Positions 45,994 through 54,439 of a stretch of DNA of 64,000 nucleotides are shown here, one piece after another (within the stretch, counting starts at the first letter, position 1; each line of letters begins with the position of its first letter). Under the pieces are notes generated by a model. The model was not told the origin of the DNA. It did no database searches and was given only the letters and a program-made list of their open reading frames with translations. A program made the position numbers and the translations under genes. Source of the stretch: Aquabacterium sp. CECT 9606 (lineage in GTDB: Bacteria; Pseudomonadota; Gammaproteobacteria; Burkholderiales; Burkholderiaceae_C); assembly GCF_918741295.1 (NCBI RefSeq), contig NZ_CAKKNB010000004.1:310001-374000 (forward strand), given 5' to 3'.

Positions 45994-47634
45994 ATGTCCG
46001 ACTCCTCACACGATGTGTTGATCCTGGGTGGCGGGCTGTCTGGGCTGACCCTGGCCTTGCAGCTCAAGCAGGCCATGCCCGAGCTCGACATCAAGGTGCT
46101 TGAGCGCCGTGTCGGGCCAGCGCCCCTGGCGGCGCACAAAGTGGGCGAGTCCAGTGTCGAGATCGGCGCCCACTATTTTTCAGAAACCCTGGGTTTGAAG
46201 GACCACCTGGACAGTGCCCACCTGCGCAAGTTCGGTTTCCGGTTCTTCTTCAGCGAAGGCGAGCGCGACCTGTCCAGCGTGACCGAACTGGGCGCCAGCC
46301 GCTATCTGTCGACGCCGAGCTGGCAGATCGACCGGGGCATTTTCGAAAACCACCTGGCCGAGGAGGTCACGCGCCAGGGTGTGCAATTGGCGGCGGGTGC
46401 CGCGGTCAAAAGGATCGACCTGGACGAGTCGCAAGGGCACCATGTGGAGTTTGAAGCGCAGGATGCCCAAGGCGGCGCTCCACAAAGGCAGACCATCCGC
46501 GCCAAATGGATCGTGGACGCCAGCGGCCGCGCCAGCTTGCTCAAACGCAAATTGGGCCTGGCTCAAGGCAATGGCCACCACGCCAATGCCGTTTGGTTCC
46601 GCCTGAACACCCGACTTGATATAGACAATTGGGCCGATGACCCGCAATGGCGCCAGCGCTGCGATCCGGCCGCGCGTTGGATGTCCACCAACCACCTGTG
46701 TGGCGCGGGCTACTGGTTGTGGCTCATCCCCTTGTCGTCGGGGGCGCATTCGGTGGGCATCGTGGCCGATGCCGACATGCACCCGCTGGAAGGCATGGAC
46801 ACCTTCGACAAGGCCATGGCCTGGATCGCCCAGCACCAGCCCTGCGTGCACGAGGTGCTGGAAAGCCAGCGCGACACCTTGATGGACTTCGCCTACTTCC
46901 GCGATTTCTCGCATGGGTGCAAGCAAGTGTTTTCGCCCCAGCGTTGGGCCATCACCGGCGATGCCGGCATGTTCCTGGATCCCTTTTACTCGCCAGGTTC
47001 GGACTTCATCGCCATCTCCAACACCTACATCACCAAACTGATCCAGCACGATCGCGCTGGTGAATCACTGCGCATGCCCTCGCTGTTTTATGGCGAGGTC
47101 TTGCAGTCTTTCTACCAAAGCACCCTGACGCTCTACGAGGGACAGTACCCCTTGTTCGGCAGCCCCCGCGTCATGCCCATCAAGGTGCTGTGGGACTACA
47201 CCTACTACTGGGGTGTGCTGTGCCTGTTGTTCTTCCAGGACCGCCTGACCGACCGGGCCGCCATCCTGGAGCTGCACGAACCTTTGATGAGGGCGCGCAC
47301 CCTGAACGTCGCCATTCAAACCTTGTTGCGGCAATGGGGGCAGGGCACGGACGCCCATGCGGCCACCGGTGCCAGCCTGCGCGATGACAACCCTGCTTGC
47401 ATGCTGGACCAGGCCAGCTTGCCTTGGTTCGCAGAGCTCAATGCCGGCTTGCGGGACAAGCTTGACGACGCGGGCTTCCGCCAGCGCGCTCGCGACAACG
47501 TGGCAAAACTGGAGCAACTGGCTGGTGAGATCCTGGGGCAGGCCTTGCGCGATGTGCCCTCTTTGCGAACCCAGCTCCCCGACGGCCTGTTGCCGGCCGA
47601 GACCCGGGAGTTGCTCTTCAAGATGGCGGCCTGA
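45994..47634 (+). CDS. Flavin-dependent halogenase-like monooxygenase (first)
   Basis: 546 residues with a Rossmann 'LILGGGLSGLTL' FAD motif at the N-terminus, 'HKVGESS' with Lys49, 'VDASGRASLLKRKLGL', 'ITGDAGMFLDPFYSPGSDF' and the halogenase signature WxWxIP at Trp241-Pro246 ('YWLWLIPLSSG'). A C-terminal helical extension of about 150 residues follows. Candidate for chlorination or bromination of the aryl head, as xanthomonadins are brominated, but the motif alone does not separate halogenases from related hydroxylases. It starts 49 bases after the preceding gene. Confidence 0.8.
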   Translation: MSDSSHDVLILGGGLSGLTLALQLKQAMPELDIKVLERRVGPAPLAAHKVGESSVEIGAHYFSETLGLKDHLDSAHLRKFGFRFFFSEGERDLSSVTELGASRYLSTPSWQIDRGIFENHLAEEVTRQGVQLAAGAAVKRIDLDESQGHHVEFEAQDAQGGAPQRQTIRAKWIVDASGRASLLKRKLGLAQGNGHHANAVWFRLNTRLDIDNWADDPQWRQRCDPAARWMSTNHLCGAGYWLWLIPLSSGAHSVGIVADADMHPLEGMDTFDKAMAWIAQHQPCVHEVLESQRDTLMDFAYFRDFSHGCKQVFSPQRWAITGDAGMFLDPFYSPGSDFIAISNTYITKLIQHDRAGESLRMPSLFYGEVLQSFYQSTLTLYEGQYPLFGSPRVMPIKVLWDYTYYWGVLCLLFFQDRLTDRAAILELHEPLMRARTLNVAIQTLLRQWGQGTDAHAATGASLRDDNPACMLDQASLPWFAELNAGLRDKLDDAGFRQRARDNVAKLEQLAGEILGQALRDVPSLRTQLPDGLLPAETRELLFKMAA

Positions 47635-48440
47635 TGTCCAACATGGCTCCCTGGCGCATGCCATTGATCCTCAAAGCCTCGGTGGGACTGCACGCGGCGG
47701 CCGGCGCCACGGCGGTGGCCTTGCCCGGCATGTGGCCCCAGGCGCTGGCCAGCGTGGCCGCCAACCACATGGTCGTCACCGCCCTGGGGCTGTGGCCCAC
47801 GAGCCGGATGCTCGGGCCCAACATCCTGCACTTGCCGCCAGCGGCCATCGCCCGCCGAGAAATCACCCTGACCTTCGACGATGGCCCCGACCCGCAGGTC
47901 ACGCCTCAGGTGCTGGACCTGTTGGACGCCTACCAGGTCAAAGCCACCTTTTTTTGCATTGGCACCCGGGTTGTGCAGCACCCCGCCTTGGCGCGTGAAA
48001 TCGTTCGGCGCGGGCACCGCATCGAGAACCACAGCCACACCCATCGACACACATTTTCGGTGTCGGGCTTGCGCCGCATCGAGCAGGAAGTCCGCCGTGG
48101 GCAAGATGCCATTGCCGACACCGTTGGGCGCGCACCGGCATTTTTCCGAGCACCCGCCGGGCTTCGCAATGTCTTCCTCGACCCAGTGCTGCACAAGCTG
48201 AACCTGCGCCTGGCCAGTTGGACGCGCCGAGGCTTCGACACCGCCCGCCAAGATGCCGACCAGGTCACGTCCCGATTGACGAACGGCTTGGCCCCGGGCG
48301 ACTTGCTGTTGCTGCACGACGGCCACGCCGCGCGCACAGCCCGTGGCACACCGGTCGTGGTGGAGGTGCTGCCCCGGTTGCTGGACGCGTGCCGGGTGCA
48401 AAATGTGCGCCCCGTGACCCTGGATGCCGCCTTTTCATGA
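47634..48440 (+). CDS. Polysaccharide deacetylase (NodB-domain) family protein
   Basis: 268 residues. Hydrophobic N-terminal region with two possible helices (about 10-60), then a NodB homology domain: motif 1 'LTFDDGPDPQ', motif 2 'ENHSHTHRH', motif 3 'FFRAPAG', motif 4 'ASWTRRGFD' and motif 5 'LLLLHDG'. It may remove an N-acetyl group from a sugar acceptor for the polyene, or act on another carbohydrate. The start overlaps the preceding stop (TGATG). Not part of the core APE set I know. Confidence 0.85.
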   Translation: MSNMAPWRMPLILKASVGLHAAAGATAVALPGMWPQALASVAANHMVVTALGLWPTSRMLGPNILHLPPAAIARREITLTFDDGPDPQVTPQVLDLLDAYQVKATFFCIGTRVVQHPALAREIVRRGHRIENHSHTHRHTFSVSGLRRIEQEVRRGQDAIADTVGRAPAFFRAPAGLRNVFLDPVLHKLNLRLASWTRRGFDTARQDADQVTSRLTNGLAPGDLLLLHDGHAARTARGTPVVVEVLPRLLDACRVQNVRPVTLDAAFS

Positions 48441-49219
48441 GTGCCCAACTGACCCCGTCGTCCGACGCCCTGGCCACACCCACCATGTTGTCTACATTGC
48501 TGGACCGTGCATGCGCGCCTTACCGGCCGGCCGGCCAATTTGCCTGGCGCTTTGCCCGTGGCAAATTGGGCGGCGACCCGGCCTTCCAAGGCTTGCTGCG
48601 GCACGGTTTGATTCCTGACCAGGCCCGCGTGCTTGACCTCGGTTGCGGGCAGGGCTTGCTGGCATCCTGGCTGGCAGCGGCACGCGCGCAGTACGAGGAA
48701 AGCCAAGGACAGCATGGCCATCGATCAGCCGGCTGGCCCGCCCATTGGCCCGCCGCGCCCAGAATGCAAAGCTTCCATGGTGTCGAGCTCATGCCGCGTG
48801 ATGTGGCCCGCGCCAATGCCGCCCTGGGCCCTTTGCGCCTGCCAGCTCGGTTCACGCTGGGCGACATCTGCGATGTCCCCTTCGAGCCCTGCGACGTGGT
48901 GGTGATCCTCGATGTGCTCCATTACATCGACATCGACGCCCAAGACGCCGTGCTCACCCGCGTGCGTGATGCGCTGGCCCCCAAGGGCGTGCTGCTGCTG
49001 CGCATTGGCGACGCCTCTGCGGGCTTGCCCTTCAAGATCAGCAACTGGGTGGACCACGTGGTGACCTTTGTACGGGGCCACCGCCTGCCCCGGCTGTATT
49101 GCCGTTCCCTGAGTGATTGGCAAGCCGCTTTGCGCAAGCTGGGTTTCCAGGTTCAGACCCTGCCGATGAGCGAAGGCACGCCTTTCGCCAACATCCTGCT
49201 CGTGGCCCGACTCGGTTAA
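48437..49219 (+). CDS. SAM-dependent class I methyltransferase
   Basis: 260 residues with motif I 'VLDLGCGQGLLASWL', 'GVELMPRDVARAN' (acidic residue for SAM ribose), 'GDICDVPFEPCDVVVILDVLHYI' and a post-motif with 'LAPKGVLLLRIGD'. It probably O-methylates the aryl head or a lipid acceptor, as xanthomonadins carry aryl methoxy groups. Its start overlaps the deacetylase stop by four bases. Confidence 0.87.
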   Translation: MSAQLTPSSDALATPTMLSTLLDRACAPYRPAGQFAWRFARGKLGGDPAFQGLLRHGLIPDQARVLDLGCGQGLLASWLAAARAQYEESQGQHGHRSAGWPAHWPAAPRMQSFHGVELMPRDVARANAALGPLRLPARFTLGDICDVPFEPCDVVVILDVLHYIDIDAQDAVLTRVRDALAPKGVLLLRIGDASAGLPFKISNWVDHVVTFVRGHRLPRLYCRSLSDWQAALRKLGFQVQTLPMSEGTPFANILLVARLG

Positions 49220-49254
49220 AGTCGCCCGCGATTTCGCTTTCTGGATCCTTTCCC

Positions 49255-50442
49255 GTGACCCCTCTCGCGATTCCCCATTTCACGATGACCAGCTGCCTTG
49301 GCCTGGGCTTGGCAGAGACCACCCACGCCTTGCAGGCCGGGCGCAGCGGCTTGAAGCCGTGCGACTTCGAGACCGTGGACATCGACACCTGGATCGGCGA
49401 GGTGGGCGGTGTGGACCAAGTGCGCTTGCCAGAGAATCTGCTTCGTTTTGACTGCCGCAACAACCGCCTGGCGCAACTGGGCCTGCAGCAAGATGGATTC
49501 GAGCGCGCCGTGCGCGAGGCCATCGAGCGCCATGGTGCTGACCGCGTTGGCGTGTTCATGGGCACCAGCACCGCGGGCATTTTGCAGACCGAGCTGGCCT
49601 ACCGCGAGCGTGATGCGGCCACCGGTGCCTTGCCGGCCAGCTTCCACTATGCCGAGACCCACAACGCTTATTCTGTCGCTGATTTTGTGTGCCGCTACTT
49701 TGATTTGCGCGGCCCCTCGGTGGCCCTGTCGGCGGCGTGCGCGTCCAGTGCCAAGGCCTTTGGCAATGCGGCCCGGATGATCCAGGCGGGCCTGATCGAC
49801 GCGGCCATCGTGGGCGGTGTCGACTCCCTGTGCCTGACCACCCTTTACGGCTTTCGCTCCCTGGAGCTCACCTCCAGCCAGCCCTGCCGGCCCTACGATG
49901 CGCAGCGCGACGGCATTTCCATCGGCGAGGCCGTCGGGCTGGCCCTGGTCGAGCGCGGCGAAGGCCAGCCCGGTGCATTGCAGCTGCTGGGCGTGGGCGA
50001 ATCAAGCGATGCGTACCACATGTCCTCTCCCCATCCGCAAGGGCGCAGCGCACAGTTGGCCATGGAAGGAGCACTCAAAGCCGCGGGCCTGACCTCTGAT
50101 CAGATCGACTACGTCAACCTGCATGGCACGGGCACGCCCAGCAACGACGCGGCCGAAGGGAAAGCGGTTTTCGCGGTGTTTGGCGATCGCGTTCCTTGCA
50201 GCTCCACCAAGGCGTCCACCGGCCACACGCTGGGCGCGGCGGGGGGCATTGAAGCGGTGATCAGCCTGCTGGCCATCCGGGATGGTTTCAAGCCAGCGGG
50301 TTTGAATGTGGAACAGCTCGATCCGGCCATCCAGATTGATTACCTCACGCAAGTGCGCCATGGGCCTGTTCAGCATGTGCTGAGCAATTCCTTTGGCTTT
50401 GGCGGTGCCAACGCCAGCGTGGTCTTCGGGCGGGGGGCTTGA
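49255..50442 (+). CDS. Beta-ketoacyl-ACP synthase (second copy)
   Basis: A 395-residue condensing enzyme from a GTG at 49255 (ATG 49285 possible). Triad intact: Cys162 in 'SAACASSAKAF', His290 in 'VNLHGTGTPSND', His324 in 'STGHTLGAAGG'; 'SNSFGFGGANA' near the end. Clearly paralogous to the ketosynthase at 43894 (shared CRNNRLA, MGTSTAG/S, GESSDA-HMS-PHPQG blocks). Possibly specialised for the first condensation on the aryl starter or for later rounds. Confidence 0.92.
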   Translation: MTPLAIPHFTMTSCLGLGLAETTHALQAGRSGLKPCDFETVDIDTWIGEVGGVDQVRLPENLLRFDCRNNRLAQLGLQQDGFERAVREAIERHGADRVGVFMGTSTAGILQTELAYRERDAATGALPASFHYAETHNAYSVADFVCRYFDLRGPSVALSAACASSAKAFGNAARMIQAGLIDAAIVGGVDSLCLTTLYGFRSLELTSSQPCRPYDAQRDGISIGEAVGLALVERGEGQPGALQLLGVGESSDAYHMSSPHPQGRSAQLAMEGALKAAGLTSDQIDYVNLHGTGTPSNDAAEGKAVFAVFGDRVPCSSTKASTGHTLGAAGGIEAVISLLAIRDGFKPAGLNVEQLDPAIQIDYLTQVRHGPVQHVLSNSFGFGGANASVVFGRGA

Positions 50443-50444
50443 AC

Positions 50445-51257
50445 ATGGCAACCACAGCCAATTCCAGCCGCGTTTTCATCGATGGCATCGGCCTGCTCGG
50501 GCCGGGCCTGCCCAACTGGGTTGAAGGCCGGGAGGTCATGGCCGGTTCGCGGCCTTACCTGCCCCAAGCCACCAACCTGATGGCGCCGGCGGGCTTGCCG
50601 GCTGCTGAACGCCGCCGCGTGGGCACCTTGGTCAAGCTGGCGCTGCAGGTGGGCATGGAAGCCGTGGCCGCTGCTCACGCCGATGCCGAAGCCCTGGCCA
50701 CCGTGTTCGCCTCGTCCAGTGGCGATGGCGACAACTGCCACGCGCTGTGCGAGGCCTTGGCGGACGACCGTTTGATCTCGCCCACGCGCTTCACCAATTC
50801 CGTTCACAACGCGCCTTCGGGCTACTGGGGCATCGTGTCGCGGGCGGTGGCGCCATCAACCACCTTGTGCGCCTATGACGCCAGCTTTGGTGCGGGCTTG
50901 CTGGAAGCCGTGACCCAGGTGAAGGTGGCGCGTCAAGGGGTGTTGCTGGTGTCTTACGACGCGCCTTACCCCTCACCCTTGCTGCAAGCCCGGCCGGTCA
51001 CACACACCTTGGGCATTGCCCTGGTGTTGTCGCCGCAAGCCAGTGCGCACTCGCTGGCCAGCATCGATGTCGCTTTGTGCGACGAGGCCCCCCACACCTT
51101 GCCCTGGCCCGATCTTGAAACGCTGCGCCGGGCCATACCTGCAGGGCGCGCTCTGCCCCTGCTGCAGGCGCTGGCCAGCACGCCTTTGGCATCGCGCGTC
51201 GTGCTGGATTACTTGAACCAGCGGCAGTTGGCGGTGGAGTTGTCTCCATGCGTTTAA
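50445..51257 (+). CDS. Ketosynthase-like chain-length-factor partner (second copy)
   Basis: A 270-residue N-terminal ketosynthase-like protein with 'SPTRFTNSVHNAPSGYWG'. Where a ketosynthase would have its Cys it reads 'LCAYDASFGAGLLEA', so it is catalytically silent. It mirrors the gene at 45147 and likely forms a heterodimer with the preceding ketosynthase. It starts two bases after that gene and overlaps the dehydratase by ten. Confidence 0.83.
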   Translation: MATTANSSRVFIDGIGLLGPGLPNWVEGREVMAGSRPYLPQATNLMAPAGLPAAERRRVGTLVKLALQVGMEAVAAAHADAEALATVFASSSGDGDNCHALCEALADDRLISPTRFTNSVHNAPSGYWGIVSRAVAPSTTLCAYDASFGAGLLEAVTQVKVARQGVLLVSYDAPYPSPLLQARPVTHTLGIALVLSPQASAHSLASIDVALCDEAPHTLPWPDLETLRRAIPAGRALPLLQALASTPLASRVVLDYLNQRQLAVELSPCV

Positions 51258-51727
51258 CAGCGACACGTGACGAGATCGCCGCGCGCATTCCGCATGCGGG
51301 CACGATGTGCCTGCTGGACGGGGTGACCGACTGGAGTCCCGATCACATTGTGTGCGTGGCGAGCAGCCACCGTGATCCGGCCAACCCGCTGCGGTCCGGT
51401 GGCCGCCTGGGCGTGCTGTGCGGCATTGAATACGCGGCCCAGGCCATGGCCACGCACGGTGGCCTGCGCATGGGCACCGAGGGCGAACAAGCCGGGCGGC
51501 GCCCCCAAGCCGGCTTCCTGGCCAGCGTGCGTGGTGTCACCGCCCACGTGGCCCGGCTTGACGACTGCGCTTCTGATTTGTGCATCGAGGCGCGGCGCAT
51601 GTCGGGCGATGACAACCTGGTGATGTACGAATTCTCGGTCCGCGATGCGGATCGCCTCTTGATTGAAGGTCGGGCCGCGGTGGTGATGGATGCCAGCGCG
51701 CTTTTGCCCACGGAGCCCATGGCATGA
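51248..51727 (+). CDS. Hot-dog dehydratase (ApeP-like)
   Basis: 159 residues, ApeP type: 'AARIPHAGTMCLLDGV' (catalytic His region) and 'CGIEYAAQAMATHGG' (acidic helix), followed by 'GFLASVRGV'. In APE systems ApeI and ApeP together form a heterodimeric dehydratase; this would be the partner of the gene at 38958. Start and stop both overlap neighbours. Confidence 0.86.
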   Translation: MRLTATRDEIAARIPHAGTMCLLDGVTDWSPDHIVCVASSHRDPANPLRSGGRLGVLCGIEYAAQAMATHGGLRMGTEGEQAGRRPQAGFLASVRGVTAHVARLDDCASDLCIEARRMSGDDNLVMYEFSVRDADRLLIEGRAAVVMDASALLPTEPMA

Positions 51728-52458
51728 ACAACCCAGTCCTCAAACGCGCCCTGGTCACCGGGGGGAGCGGAGACATCGGCTCGGCCATCTGCAAACGCCT
51801 GGCCGCCCAATACCATGTCATCGTTCACGCCAACTCGCGCCTGGAACGGGCCCAGGAGGTCGTGGACGAGATCGTGACAGCCGGGGGCCAGGCCAGTGCG
51901 GTCGCCTTTGATGTGAGCGATGCCCAGGCTTGTTCGACCAGCCTGGAAGCCTTGCTGAGCGAGGGGCCCATCCAGGTGCTGGTCAACAATGCTGGCATCC
52001 ACGACGATGCGGTTTTTCCGGGCATGCGCCCTGAGCAGTGGCACCGGGTGATCGATGTCTCGCTGCACGGCTTCTTCAACGTCACGCAGCCTTTGAGCAT
52101 GCCCATGATTCGCACCCGCTGGGGGCGCATCATCAGCGTGTCGTCCATCGCCGCGGTGGTGGGCAACCGCGGGCAGGTCAACTATGCTGCGGCCAAGGCC
52201 GCGCTGCATGGGGCGTCAAAGTCCTTGTCACTGGAGCTGGCCAGTCGGGGCATCACGGTCAACGTGGTGGCCCCGGGCATCATCCAGGGCAGCATGGCCG
52301 AGGGCGCTTTCGATGCCGCAGCCATCGCGCAAATGGTGCCCATGAAGCGCGCGGGTCAGCCGCGCGAAGTGGCTGATCTGGTGGCCTTCCTGGCCTCGGA
52401 CGCCGCCGCCTACATCAGCGGACAAGTCATCTCAATCAATGGGGGAATGCCATCATGA
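51724..52458 (+). CDS. 3-oxoacyl-ACP reductase, FabG/ApeQ-like
   Basis: A 244-residue short-chain dehydrogenase: cofactor motif 'VTGGSGDIGSAI', 'VNNAGIHDD', catalytic Ser in 'SVSSIAAVVG' and YxxxK in 'VNYAAAKAAL'; 'FLASDAAAYISGQVISINGG' at the C-terminus. Reduces the keto group in each elongation cycle with NADPH. Overlaps the dehydratase (ATGA) and the antiporter (ATGA). Confidence 0.92.
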   Translation: MNNPVLKRALVTGGSGDIGSAICKRLAAQYHVIVHANSRLERAQEVVDEIVTAGGQASAVAFDVSDAQACSTSLEALLSEGPIQVLVNNAGIHDDAVFPGMRPEQWHRVIDVSLHGFFNVTQPLSMPMIRTRWGRIISVSSIAAVVGNRGQVNYAAAKAALHGASKSLSLELASRGITVNVVAPGIIQGSMAEGAFDAAAIAQMVPMKRAGQPREVADLVAFLASDAAAYISGQVISINGGMPS

Positions 52459-53789
52459 GTTCAACACAAGCTGCCACGGGTGTTGCGGCCAGTGGCGTGC
52501 ATCAAACCGAAATGATGCTGTATTTCGTCTTGCTGCAATTGATCGTCATCGTGATCGCGGCGCGCCTGGGCGGCGTGGTGGCCAAGCGCATGAACCAATC
52601 GCCGGCGGTGGGCGAAATCGTGGTGGGCATCCTGTTGGGCCCGTCGCTGTTTGGCCTGCTGATGCCCGATGTCTTCCACTACGTTTTCCGCTCGGTGCCT
52701 GCAGCGCCTTTGAACATCCTGTCGCAGATCGGCCTGATCCTGTTGATGTTCCAGATCGGCATGGAGTTCGATTTTTCTCACCTGACCGAGAAGCGCAATC
52801 GCAAGGCGGTGTGGGGGGTCGCGCTGGCCGGCCTGGTGGCGCCGTTCGGGCTGGGCTTGGGCTTTGGCTACCTGGCCGCGCCGATCTTGTCGCCGCAGGC
52901 AGACCCACTGGCCTCGGCCCTGTTCGTGGCCACGGCGTTCTCCATCACCGCGTTGCCCATCCTGGGCCGCATCATGATGGAGTTCAACATCACGCGCTCG
53001 TCGTTGGGGGTCATCGCCATTTCGTCGGCCGCCATCAACGACGTGGTGGGCTGGTTGCTGCTGGCCTTGATCACCACCATCACGGTGTCGCATTTCGAGC
53101 CCGTGGCCTTTGGTGTGAAAGTGCTCATGGTGATCGCGTTCTTCGTGCTGAGCTGGTTTGTGGCGCGACCCTTGCTCAAGCGCTTGGTCCGCCAACTCAA
53201 AGAGGGGAACGACGCCTTGCCGCCCATGCTCATGGGCCTGTTGCTGGCAGTGATGTTCCTGGCCGCGATCGCCACTTACCAGTTGGGCATCTTTGCCATT
53301 TTTGGCGGCTTCATGGCGGGCGTGATCCTGCATGACGAGACCGAGTTGGTGACGGCCTGGAAACAAAGGGTGGGCGCCTTCGTGCTGGTGTTCTTCCTGC
53401 CCATCTTCTTCACCTACACCGGCTTGCGCACCAACATCGGCGGCCTGGACACGGCCGCTGCCTGGGGTTGGACCGCCCTGTTGATCGCCCTGGCCACCGG
53501 TGGCAAGTTTGGCGGCTGCTACCTGGCCGCACGCTGGGCCGGCTTGAACCATGCCGAAGGCAAAGTCATCGGCATCATGATGAACACACGGGCCTTGATG
53601 GAGCTGATCGTGCTGAACGTGGGCTTTGATTTGGGCGTGATTTCGCAGCAGATGTTCACCATGCTGGTCTTGATGGCCATCGTCAGCACCGTCATCACCG
53701 CACCGGGCTTGAACGCCTGGTTGCCCGCGGTGGGTTTGTGGCCGGCCAAGAAAAAGGCGCAGGGGCAGGACTCCAGGTTCGCGGCTTGA
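52455..53789 (+). CDS. CPA2-family cation/proton antiporter
   Basis: 444 residues with about twelve membrane helices, beginning near residue 20 ('YFVLLQLIVIVIAARLGG'). Family blocks: 'SPAVGEIVVGILLGPSL', 'ISSAAINDVVGWLLLA', 'GIFAIFGGFMAGVILHDE' and 'GIMMNTRALMELIVLNVGFDLG'. No C-terminal TrkA-N domain. A Kef/NapA-type K+ or Na+/H+ exchanger of the inner membrane. Its ATG is inside the ketoreductase stop, so it is made with the polyene enzymes. An ion exchanger is not in the core APE set as I know it. Confidence 0.92.
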   Translation: MSSTQAATGVAASGVHQTEMMLYFVLLQLIVIVIAARLGGVVAKRMNQSPAVGEIVVGILLGPSLFGLLMPDVFHYVFRSVPAAPLNILSQIGLILLMFQIGMEFDFSHLTEKRNRKAVWGVALAGLVAPFGLGLGFGYLAAPILSPQADPLASALFVATAFSITALPILGRIMMEFNITRSSLGVIAISSAAINDVVGWLLLALITTITVSHFEPVAFGVKVLMVIAFFVLSWFVARPLLKRLVRQLKEGNDALPPMLMGLLLAVMFLAAIATYQLGIFAIFGGFMAGVILHDETELVTAWKQRVGAFVLVFFLPIFFTYTGLRTNIGGLDTAAAWGWTALLIALATGGKFGGCYLAARWAGLNHAEGKVIGIMMNTRALMELIVLNVGFDLGVISQQMFTMLVLMAIVSTVITAPGLNAWLPAVGLWPAKKKAQGQDSRFAA

Positions 53790-53847
53790 CCAGCGTGGCC
53801 CGTCGGTAGAATTCGGCGGGTCATTTCATCGATTGAGGGAGCTCGCC

Positions 53848-54426
53848 ATGATTGCTGTTCGTCTTGCCTTGTGCGCCACCTTGGGCGCGGTGTTGTCCGG
53901 CCCTGCATTGGCACAAGCGCTGCCAGAGCCGGCACAAGGCTATCTGTGCTGCAACATGCGCACCGATGGCTCCTGGATCAGCGACATCAACTACGCTGAA
54001 GATGGCAAGACCATCATCCCGGCTGGCACGCCAGTCAAGGTGACGGGTTACGGGCGGCACCGTGTGAACGTGGAGATCCGTGGCGATAAGCAGCGCATTG
54101 GCAACGACTACAGCCGCGATCTGGACCTGACCACCTTTGCCAAGCGCTACGTGGTGGCCAGCGATCCCACGGCCAAGCTCAAGGACTACCCGCCGCGCAT
54201 CCGCCGCGCGATTGAGCGTTCCAAGCTCATGCCTGGCATGACGCGGGAGCAGGTGCTGATGTCAGTGGGTTACCCGGTCAGCAGTGAGAACCCAAAATTG
54301 GATGCCAAAACCTGGCGCTTTTGGCTGTCCAGTTTCGCCGAGTTCCAGGTGCTGTTCGATGACCAGGACCTGGTCAAGCAGATCGTCACTGACCAGCAAA
54401 CCAGCAACCTCGTCGAGATGGACTAA
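53848..54426 (+). CDS. Secreted protein with BamE/SmpA-like C-terminal fold
   Basis: 192 residues with a signal peptide (cleavage near 'GPALAQALPE'). The N-terminal part has 'GYLCCNMRTDGSWISDINYAE' with a Cys pair. The second half has 'SKLMPGMTREQVLMSVGYP', the BamE/SmpA-type turn, and 'TWRFWLSSFAEFQVLFDD'. No lipobox, so periplasmic. Role in the cluster unknown. It starts 58 bases after the antiporter and is the last plus-strand gene before the convergent set. Confidence 0.72.
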   Translation: MIAVRLALCATLGAVLSGPALAQALPEPAQGYLCCNMRTDGSWISDINYAEDGKTIIPAGTPVKVTGYGRHRVNVEIRGDKQRIGNDYSRDLDLTTFAKRYVVASDPTAKLKDYPPRIRRAIERSKLMPGMTREQVLMSVGYPVSSENPKLDAKTWRFWLSSFAEFQVLFDDQDLVKQIVTDQQTSNLVEMD

Positions 54427-54439
54427 GCCAGAGGCGTCG

